Shown piece by piece: positions 56,098 to 64,000 of a DNA stretch of 64,000 nucleotides; within the stretch, counting starts at the first letter, position 1; the number at the start of each line of letters is the position of its first letter. The position numbers were made by a program, and so were the translations under genes. Below the pieces are notes generated by a model that was given only the letters and a program-made list of their open reading frames with translations, did not search any database and had not been told where the DNA came from. The stretch comes from Dipteris shenzhenensis (taxonomy: Eukaryota; Polypodiophyta; Polypodiopsida; Gleicheniales), in assembly GCA_047967505.1 (NCBI GenBank), contig CM106538.1; one strand, given 5' to 3'.

Positions 56098-56602
56098 TGT
56101 TAGAATTTGTTTGTGCGATGTGTAGGACCCAAGAGAGTGCGAAAAGGACCAAAGATTGGGGAGAAAAGCACAAAAAGTAGGTCCCACAAGGCTCTTAAGC
56201 AAGGGCAAGGGGGCACCTCTTTAAAAGAGGGCCCACAAGACTAAAAAGGCACCTAAAGCCTCCAATTTAGGAAGAAAATCCTGAAAGCTTAGCTTTTATG
56301 AAAAAGTAGCTTTTAGAAAGCAAGCCCTAGTTTTTTGCTAGGCCTAGTCTATAAAAGAAAGGCCTCTGGCCTCCCAGATGTATTCAGAATTGTACTCAGC
56401 TCTATGCTCTTTCAAGAGCCAGAATGTATAAAGATTATTGTATAGCAATAAAGACCTTCGGGGGGTCCAGCCCTTATTTCTTGACCCTAGTGCTTTGTTT
56501 TGCTCCTTACCCTTCTCTCCCAGCACTCTAATTGGCAATTCAACTTCCACAACTCCAACACGTATCTTGAGAAGTGTACCGATTTTCCAGTGCCAAGTTA
56601 CA
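56098..56602 (+). repeat. 5' LTR of gypsy H
   Basis: 505 bp, from TGTTAGAATTTG to CCAAGTTACA. A TATA-like CTATAAAAG lies near 56350 and AATAAAGACC near 56446. The primer site follows. No second LTR exists in the window for comparison. Confidence 0.75.
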
Positions 56603-56603
56603 G

Positions 56604-56615
56604 TGGTATCAGAGC
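56604..56615 (+). other. Primer binding site of gypsy H
   Basis: TGGTATCAGAGC, one base after the LTR, initiator Met tRNA type. Confidence 0.85.
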
Positions 56616-57195
56616 GTGGTTTTGCTACTTTTCTTGGTAGCAACGGTTCATAGACCTCAGTAAAGACGTCCGACAGGTGCATATCGGGAGACATTGAAAA
56701 TCGCACTGGTTTGCAGGCGTAAATCGAAGATCGCGTGGACGAAACATCTGCACACAGCAGACGGAGCGGGCGGAAGAAATACATCCGCGGCGGATGGAGC
56801 GGACGGAATACATTCGCGCAAGCGTAGGCGACTAGAACATCATCTTCTGCAGGCGGACGGAACATCATTCCGCAGGCGCTCAGGCGAACGGAACCGCTGA
56901 CGGACGGAACATCATCCGTAGGTGGACTAACGGACCAGTGGAACTTAGAGCAAGCTTGGAGACGTGGGGTTTGCATAAACATGCATATAATATTTTATAT
57001 TTTGGCCCATATGCCGGACTAGTGGTTCAACCATACAACCAAGAGCCATGCCCTCCCATACTTCATCGCGCATTGGGTTGGCTCCCGTCTTCACCGTAAG
57101 CATTTCCCTCCTTGAAAGGACTAGGGGCTTTGCAGTGGATTGCTTTAGGTCCAGTTAAGTTGATTCAGTGGGTTCAATTCTCCATCTCCCACATC

Positions 57196-58500
57196 ATGGT
57201 TTCGGAGCACGGGGGTTCAGCTACCAAAAGGCCCAGTTCAGGCTCTAGACGATCCAGTAAGAAGCATTCTAAGGGATCTGAAGGCAACCTTAGTGAAGGA
57301 TTTGTGAAAGCAAAGATCAAGGAGCGGCAGCTTCAGTCTCTGAAGCAAAAGCCTCGATTTCAGCATCTATTCGAGGAAATGATGACCAAGCAAGTTTCAA
57401 CATTGCCAAAAGAAAAGGGAGATCAAGAGCTTTCTCTCACCCCTCTATCAAAAGACCTCTCTAAGCATTCACATACTTCAAGGAAGTGTTCCTAGAGTCT
57501 TACATTGCACCAGGAGCATCATACTTCAAGAAAAAGAGGGAGGAGCTCAAAGCCTTACGGGAGACAAAGTTGAAAGCATGGAAGGAGATCTCCCGGTTCA
57601 AGCCCATCCTCTTCTAGTTCTTCTTCCTCCTCTTCTTCCTCTTCCTCATCTTCTTCTGTATCTCGGGGACGCTCTCGCCATAAGCGCAAGAGAAGGAGAT
57701 CCAGATCTCGAAGCAGAGACTTCAAGGAAGGTGGTAAGTCGGTCAAGTTCACTACTTTTAATGGAAAGTATGGAGCCACTCAAAATGCTTTGCAGTTCAT
57801 TCGTTAGTTTGATATAGCCTTCAAAACAGGGCACTATCGTGAGAAGTCCAAGTTAAAGATTGTAAGTCTTCACCTGACAAACAGTGCCGTGCTTGGTGGG
57901 GAGCTCTTCTAGTTGCAGAAGAGGCTCCAAAGACATGAAAAGACTTTAAGAAGCAATTTGATGAGCAGTTTTTGCCCAAGAATTTCTTTGATGATGTTCA
58001 TGCAGCCTGGAAAGTATGTGCATGGAAGCCTTTGACACCATCGAGACATATAGTCAAAAGTTTTGGACAACTTATTTGCAGATTACACCCTTCAAAGAAA
58101 TTTCAGAAAAGACGAAGCTTCAGAAGTATTGAGCATGATTGCTTCCCAACATATGAACTCAAGTAAACATTGATTCAAAGAAAACGAAGCTTTGAGATTT
58201 GATGCATTCAGCTTCCGTGGTTGAACTGTTAAAGGAAGATCTCCTTCACACTATGGAAGAAAAAGGGAAGGGTGTGGATACTAGCAAGAGGGTTGTGGCA
58301 CCAACCCAAGGCTCAAAGAGATTTCAGCCTCAGAAGCCGAGGGGCCCATTCAAGCCCTTCAAAGGAAAGTCAAAGTTTACTCCAGAATAGATTGAAACCT
58401 TCTGAAAGGAGGGTAAGTGTTTCCATTGTGGAAAAAAAGGACAGATGGCTGCCCAGTGCCCCAAAAGGCCTGCGGGCCCAAGGGAGCATAAAACACCAAG
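57196..58500 (+). pseudogene. Gypsy H gag remnant
   Basis: It begins MVSEHGGSATKRPSSGSRRS. A serine/arginine stretch (57600-57720) follows, then a capsid domain with VKFTTFNGKYGATQNALQFI and FLPKNFFDDVHAAWK-like scraps in other frames. A zinc knuckle reads CFHCGKKGQMAAQCPKRP, in which the usual histidine is glutamine. Stops occur at 57493, 57805 and beyond. Gag would package element RNA; this copy cannot. Confidence 0.72.
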
Positions 58501-58539
58501 AGAACCGCTAAATCTTGTTGCGGGAGGAGTCCCAGATAT

Positions 58540-58915
58540 GTTGGACAGAACCATAGAACCAGGAAATCGAGAACTTTGCCTCGCGTGGGGTAAAATAAGA
58601 GATCAAAATGCCTTAATTCTTTTTGAACCACGAGCTACCGATAATTTCATTTTAGAAGACCTAGCTTTGAGGCTAGGAATTAAGACGGAAGAATTAGGAT
58701 TGTCTTTGGATGTTGAGCATGTTTTTGAAGGGGATCCAGTCAAAGTCACACCTTTGATTGGAAAGCTCAGAATTCATGTATATGACTATGTAGACCATAA
58801 AGAGTATTATGTTTCACCACTCAAACATGATGCTATTTTGGGTATGCCATGATTCCATAGAAAGGAGGTAGCTCTTGATTCTAAAGCAAGAACCCTCAGT
58901 TTTGTGCATTGGAAT
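58540..58915 (+). pseudogene. Gypsy H aspartic protease remnant
   Basis: ALILFEPRATDNFILEDLAL replaces the usual DPGATDNFI, so the catalytic aspartate and the glycine are both changed. HDAILGMP, a stop, then FHRKEVALDSKARTLSFVHW follow in the expected order. The frame is cut at 58915 by copia K. Confidence 0.75.
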
Positions 58916-59048
58916 TGTAGGCTCACGGAAGCAAAAGGATGCACAAGAGTGGAGCAAGAAGTGGTAGCCGTCACATCAACTAGTAGACTGAAAATGAAAG
59001 CACAAAGTTCTATAAAAGAGGACCCTAGGACCTTGTGTCCTAGTGGTA
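58916..59048 (-). repeat. Truncated 3' LTR of copia K
   Basis: 133 bp matching 61654-61786 closely. It breaks at GTCCTAGTGGTA and continues as integrase. Confidence 0.85.
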
Positions 59049-59700
59049 TACCCAACAATATCTTGTGAAGTCATCAATTAAAGTCATGAAATATTTGTAC
59101 CCCCCAATGGCATTTGTCCTCATTGGGCCACAGACATCACTGTGCACTAGCTGCAATTTCCTTTGTGAGAGTTTTGGACAATTCTTTTGAAAAGGAAACC
59201 AATGCATCTTACCCAAAAGACAACCCTCACACACATGTTTGAAAACTGTGTGAGTTTGAGGTACATCATTTGCCATGCCCTGTGAATGTAACTTGGCAAG
59301 AGCTCTATAATTGAGATGACCCATTCTCTCATGCCAAAGATGAGTATCAGCAAGCTGTGAATTTGAAATAGCAAATGCTTCAATAGAAAGTGCAGTTGAG
59401 TGATGATCAAGGTGATAAAGCCCCTTTTGCAAAGTGCCAGTGAGAACTATGGCATTGTCATCACGAAGATCATATACTAAGCATCTGTATCCATCAAATA
59501 TCACTTTGAAACCTGAAGTGGCAATTGCTGAAATTGAAATCAAAGGTGACTTCAATTCCAGGCGCAAAAGGAACATTTGTCAAAGTGATAGGATGGCTTG
59601 AAATGGATGTGAGCTGCACATCTCCAATTCCTTTTACAGCATAGGAAGCATTATTAACACATGTGACAGTCCCCCCTCGAGGTGCATTACTTAAGGAATG
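59049..59700 (-). pseudogene. Copia K protease and integrase N-terminal half
   Basis: Protease flaps (VTCVNNASYAVKGIGDVQLT), then [66 protein letters not shown] and [20 protein letters not shown] are followed by CWVYH and a stop inside the LTR remnant. K keeps the VCEGC cysteines that copia A lost. A frame change lies near 59535. Confidence 0.82.
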
Positions 59701-60802
59701 AAACAACTGCCTGCAAGATGTGACGTGCTTGGAAGCACCACTATCAAAATACCAGCAATAAAGAATGCATCAACTTTGGAGGGATCAAAGGAGCAATGGA
59801 CAGCCCATGCCGAATCATCATGGAGAGCATGTGCATGTGAGGCATCTGCTGGCTTGTGGGATTCAATTGCATGTGAGGCATTGACTGTCAATCCTGCTTT
59901 CTTTTTCTTCGAAGCAATGTGCTTCCTGCATTCTGAAATCTCATGCCCTGGGTTGCGACAATAGTTGCATCTTTTCTTCTTTGACTTATTTGCTGTATTT
60001 TGAGATGCATTGGAGGAATTGCCAGCATTAGGCGCATATTTAGGCTTGCCCATAGGCTTGGAAGCCTTGCCTTTCCCTGTCTGCTGTGAAGCAAATGCAT
60101 GATCAGGAATAGTAGCTTGCCTGTTAGCACGACTTTGCTCTTCCTGCAAAAGCAAAGTGACTAATCGATCAAAGGAGTAGTGGTCTTGATTACCCATGGC
60201 CACTAGTCGAAGGGTTGTAGCAAACCCTTGATATGTATCTGGCAGCCCATTCAATGTGCTACTGACAAGCTGTGAATTTGGCACCACCTCATCAATATTG
60301 GCAAGTTGTTCCATGAGGTCCTTGACCTTTGTCAAGTATGCATCTATAGAGTCACCTTCATTCATGGTGACTTCCTACAATTGCCTTCCTAAATATGCAA
60401 CACATGCCTCATTGCGAATCTGATAAAGAGAAGCCAATTTGTCCCAAGCATCCTTTGCTGTCCTGCATGGCCGGATGTGTGGAATAATGATTCTCTTGCA
60501 TGATAAAGCAATACAGGAATGTGCATTTGCATCTCTTGCATCCCATCTTATTTGTTCCTAAGTTGGAGGAGCAGCAACAGGGGTGCTAGAGGATAAAGCA
60601 TCAGGAGGAGTACCCTCTGCAGAGGGACCAGCAGTAGGGGCAGCCACTGTAGCATTGGCTGTGGCCTCAAATCAACCCTAGAAACAATGTTCTAAAAAGC
60701 CTTGCAACAAGAATATGTTTCATGAGACATCGGATAGTTGGTGCCATCCAACTTATCATCTTCACGAAGACTGCCAAATAAATCATGATTGTTGCCAACC
60801 AT
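59690..60802 (-). pseudogene. Copia K gag
   Basis: It starts MVGNNHDLFGSLREDDKLDG at 60802 and soon meets stops. A long open part (59691-60365) reads AYLTKVKDLMEQLANIDEVV, SSTLNGLPDTYQGF and a zinc knuckle CNYCRNPGHEISECRK. This is the UBN2 plus CCHC layout of copia gag. The stretch is one of the better-preserved gags here, yet lacks an intact start. Confidence 0.8.
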
Positions 60803-61319
60803 TGCAAATGGCACAAGTCAAAAAGCACTGACAAAGTGACCCAAAAGATAGCCTCAAGGTTTGCAACTGCAAAAAATAAGACTTGTTGTCCAAATCTGAA
60901 AAAGCTCCAAAATAAGCTGTTATTTGCAAATGTGATCAAATGGCTTGCAATTTCTTGCCAAATTCACAATGGCATGCCTAGGGATTGACTAGTATTGGTG
61001 AGATTGGTTGACGGGAGATATGGAGAAGACTATCACACATATGTATGGACCTCTCCTATAGGCTGCTACCACTAAACTTAAGCTTATGAGAGCCATCCCT
61101 TAGTCATGGGAGAGATTCTCACTGAGCCTCTGGAGAGATTCAATTGGTCTAGATGCTTCAATGAGCTTGGCATATGTTTGGGTTTGAGAGTGGGGCCAAC
61201 ACCTTTCTTATATTATTTTGCAGATACTTCTTACAATCATACACCTATAATCAGTTGGTCTTGATGCTTTTTTTTTTTGCAAAGCAAATTTGAAAGTATG
61301 GTGCAATCTGCCTGCAAAA

Positions 61320-61515
61320 TCATAGCCCGAATGCAAAAGCCCGAACTGTATGGACGTCGAAGTATGAAAATGTACGAAAATAACAAATTGTACAGAAATC
61401 TGTAAAACTGTATAGACAATACGAAAATCTGTACACTTGTATGGACAGGTTTTGAAGCGTTGTACAAACGGCCGTACGGAAATCCGTACAATTGTACGGA
61501 ATCGTACGGACAGCA
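61320..61515 (-). repeat. GTAC-rich leader segment of copia K
   Basis: TGTAC, CGTAC and GTACG words recur through roughly 200 bp in the leader. Density is lower than in copia A but the position is the same. Confidence 0.6.
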
Positions 61516-61640
61516 GGTCGCGGGGTCGCGTCGGAGCTATGTAGGACGTCTGGTAGCTGAGCTTGATGATGGAGCTGAAGTGCGGGAGCTGGAGCTGGAA
61601 GTAGGAAGCTAGGAGAAGGGAGCAAGTTCGGGAAGGAACT

Positions 61641-61652
61641 GCTCTGATACCA
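61641..61652 (-). other. Primer binding site of copia K
   Basis: The minus strand reads TGGTATCAGAGC, one base from the LTR end. Confidence 0.85.
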
Positions 61653-61653
61653 C

Positions 61654-61838
61654 TGTAGGCTCACGGAAGCAAAAGGATGCACAAGAGTGGAGCAAGAAGT
61701 GGAAGCCGTCACATCAACTAGTAGACTGAAAATGAAAGTACAAAGTACTATACAAGAGAACCCTAGGACCTAGTGTCCTAGTGGTACCACTAGTACTAGG
61801 TGTCATAAGACACTAAAAGTACTAGGTGACCTAAGTCA
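61654..61838 (-). repeat. 5' LTR of copia K
   Basis: 185 bp. On the minus strand it runs TGACTTAGGTCACC to GAGCCTACA. Confidence 0.85.
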
Positions 61839-61843
61839 AGAAT

Positions 61844-62138
61844 AGGTTTTCAATCCCTCGCATAGATGATATTTTGTTCACATTGAAAGGGGCCACTATT
61901 TTCAGCCGTATTGATTTAAAAAGTGGATATCATCAGATAAGGATCCACCCACAAGATGTCCATAAGACAGCTTTTCGAACCACTTTTGGACTTTATGAGT
62001 TTTTGGTGATGCCTTTTGGGCTTACCAATGCACCAATCGTATGATGGACATAATTTTCAGATCCTACAGCACTTTCTTTGATGATATTTTGGTCTTTTCT
62101 AAGACAGAAGAAGAGCACAAAGAGCACTTCTTTTTGCC
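61844..62138 (+). pseudogene. Gypsy H reverse transcriptase piece
   Basis: [60 protein letters not shown] and then, after a shift, FFDDILVFSKTEEEHKEHF. These are the ordered RT palm motifs of Ty3/gypsy, with FFDD at the catalytic box. LINE copy 6 cuts it. Confidence 0.85.
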
Positions 62139-63465
62139 CAAAAAAAAAAAGACTTCTATTTAGTAAGAAAGAAACTCGCTAGAGCAAGCTCTGTGTGGAA
62201 ATACAACATGCTAAGCATGTAATAAAAAACACCTCAGAAGAATGAGGTAGACAGAAACCAAGGCTGCGGCTGAAAATGCCAACTCAACCCTGTAGAAGTC
62301 TCAGCAAAGAAGGGAGAGTCTCTCCAATCTATGAGTAAAGCAACTCTCCTGGAGGAGGCTGCTCGAGAGGATCCCTGCATGGTCGCCCAAATGGCCATCA
62401 GAGAGTGTACCGTATCTGTCCAAGTACTGGCCAAGATCTGAGAAGGGTGAACCTGAGAATCCCCAGGTCATATAGAAGGGGAGGCTAACAAAAGTGCTAA
62501 AAAGTCTTGCAATCCCCTTTCATATGATTCTCGCCTGTCTGCAATCCCAAAGGCAGTGCTGTATTGTCTCCGAAGCAGAAAGGCAACGAGTGCAAGTAGG
62601 GTCAGCCTCAAACCTGGATCTCCAATGGTTCACTGCTATCCCACCATGAATAGAAAGCCAAAAGAAGAGAGTGATGTTTCTTTTCCGGTGGGATTTCCAG
62701 AGCCTCTGCCAAAAAATTTTCTGCAAGTCAATAGAAATCTGAAAGTTCTCCCAATGAGGAGCTCCGGTAGGCCTCCAACCCCTAGAGCTGAGCTGGAATT
62801 TCCTGACATTACTAACCGTGTAACAAAAGAAGGGGATGCCCTTCTCTCGGTGCCCTTCATCTATCCATTCCCATTCCCCAGGGTCCCACTGCAAAAACTT
62901 AATTGGGACACCTCCATAGAGCCATAGCCTCCATGAGCCCAGGGCAATGAGAAGCTCGGGTCAGGATCCAAGTACCAGTGTGAAAGAGAGCCATGCTCCA
63001 TGAAGCCCACTATCCTGACTGGCTGAAACGGTACCTCTAACAAGATATCTTCTATGGATCTGGACAGCCTGCCCCCCGAAGAAACATCAAAGACTAAGGC
63101 ATCCTCATGTGTGTCATGAAAAGCAATCACCTGTAAAGGAACTCCCAATCCGGAAAATGCCCCCATCCAGGTGGAGCAAGAAATAGGCATGTCATCGGTG
63201 TCCACCCAATCCAAGGGCAAGGCTGCATCAATTTGTTGGACTCTCCCTGCACTTCCTATGAGATTAAGAACCATCTGTGCTTGTTGGTCTGCAGGAAGCT
63301 TCCTGAATGCTTTCCATGCTCCCACGGTAGAAGCAGGGCCCCTCTCCCATCTTGGCCACTGCATGTAAGGAGAAGCTCCAAGTGGTCTGCCATGCTCATC
63401 CAAAATACTGTCATTCCACATGATAGGCTTCCTTTCAATCTCTTCACAGGTGGATGGGGGAATCT
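62139..63465 (-). mobile_element. LINE copy 6, 5'-truncated, in gypsy H
   Basis: The minus strand runs from the C-terminal ORF2 ([20 protein letters not shown]-type region, 62861-63421) through SRGWRPTGAPHWENFQISID and [20 protein letters not shown] to the 3' end at a run of A and T near 62140-62155. An internal deletion near 62467 joins CCTTCTATATGACC to the GGTTCTCAGG region. It is closest to copy 1 by eye. Confidence 0.85.
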
Positions 63466-64000
63466 ATCATCCTGCTTCAACATGTATCCACTTGCTTGGT
63501 ACTATTTCTTTTGGTTTTTCAATAGTATGCTTATTAAGAAATGAAATGTTTTCCTACTGTTCAGTTACGGACAATGGGGACTAGGTCTAGCATTTGAGGG
63601 TGGACCCCCTTGCTTGGGGTTATGGGCATTAGTGATCCACAAGAGTTATGGCCTCTCTTTGAGAGGGACATCTGGAAACCACACCCCACCTGAGTACCCA
63701 AACATGGGACCAATCAAATGCACAGATAGCATACCGACCTAGGAACCATTCAAGAAAATGTTCCCTGAGCTGTGGGTGTGGGCTTGGCAGCATGCCAAGA
63801 GTAATGGAGATACAAGATAAGACGACAAACAAATGAGCTCAGTATGGCTCAATTATGACCTTAGAGTACGTCAATAGATAGTCGAAGCTGTTAGGAACCC
63901 GTGGGTGCGATCAGAATTGAATTCTAACAACTTTGAAATTTTAGGGTTTTTGGGAGTGACACGTGGCAGACTGCCACATGGAATCTGAGCTGGCAGGTCA
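63466..64000. other. Unassigned DNA at the right edge
   Basis: No conserved feature is visible. The phrases ACACGTGGCAGACTGCCACATGG at the very end and ACATGGCAGC near 125-230 are similar in style but not shown to be related. Confidence 0.4.

Larger units (their letters stand above)
58916..61838 (-). mobile_element. Copia element K, minus strand, deleted copy
   Basis: The 5' LTR is at 61654-61838, the primer site at 61641-61652, and gag, protease and half of integrase follow. A partial 3' LTR (58916-59048) is joined directly to integrase. The flanks GGAAT (58911-58915) and AGAAT (61839-61843) look like a target duplication with one change. Coding sequence is close to copia A. RT and RNase H are gone. 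Confidence 0.88.
56098..62138 (+). mobile_element. Gypsy element H, plus strand, interrupted by copia K
   Basis: It has a 5' LTR (56098-56602), primer site, gag, protease and an RT piece after copia K (61844-62138), where LINE copy 6 begins. The RT entry region between protease and RT is missing, as are RNase H, integrase and the 3' LTR. Many stops show it is dead. Confidence 0.8.

Noticed and set aside
57555-57779. Glutamate-rich minus-strand frame
   Set aside because: It is the complement of the serine-rich stretch of gypsy H gag.

Overview
The window is nuclear DNA of a land plant with a large, repeat-rich genome. The evidence is one plant gene with GT-AG introns, several LTR retrotransposons primed by initiator-methionine tRNA, plant-type L1-like LINEs with a CCHC ORF1, and a captured fragment of plastid-type 16S rRNA. 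The 31-kb and 15-kb introns packed with retroelements suit a fern or gymnosperm best, but the sequence alone cannot name the species. There is no bacterial-style operon, CRISPR array or tRNA gene.

The only host gene recognised is a plus-strand homologue of strawberry notch / Arabidopsis FORGETTER1 (FGT1), a helicase-like chromatin factor. Twelve exons (4628-4725 to 55170-55272) join in one reading frame of about 419 codons with consistent splice phases. They cover the C-terminal helicase motifs and the region downstream. Both gene ends lie outside the window. About 1.26 kb of coding sequence is spread over 50.6 kb.

The 31-kb intron (7021-37996) is a nest. A minus-strand copia element (C, 7240-29229) was interrupted by a younger copia (A, 7885-12721, perfect 5-bp target duplication), by a gypsy-like element (B, about 12882-16146), by a 5'-truncated LINE (copy 1, 16623-21177) and by a second LINE (copy 2, about 23709-28430). 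LINE copy 1 was itself hit by a short non-autonomous LTR element (M, 18657-21026) that carries about 200 bp of plastid-type 16S rDNA. To the right lie a decayed plus-strand copia (E) holding LINE copy 3, a LINE copy 4 fragment, a hAT transposase remnant and purine-rich DNA.

The 14.6-kb intron (38124-52719) holds a gypsy RT scrap, a zinc-knuckle gag remnant, two relics of other LINEs, a striking array of short hairpins (43615-43899) and a minus-strand gypsy (G, 44036-52245). G is split by a nearly complete LINE (copy 5), which in turn carries a copia fragment (J) with the best-preserved pol of the window. The last intron (from 55273) holds a plus-strand gypsy (H) split by copia K, followed by LINE copy 6.

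The retroelements do not cooperate with the host gene; they enlarge its introns. They do seem related to one another. Copias A, C and K share similar gag starts, the same primer site and leaders unusually dense in GTAC. The LINE copies are one family, and the two copies that cover the endonuclease share a frameshift. All coordinates were read by eye, and weak boundaries are marked as such.
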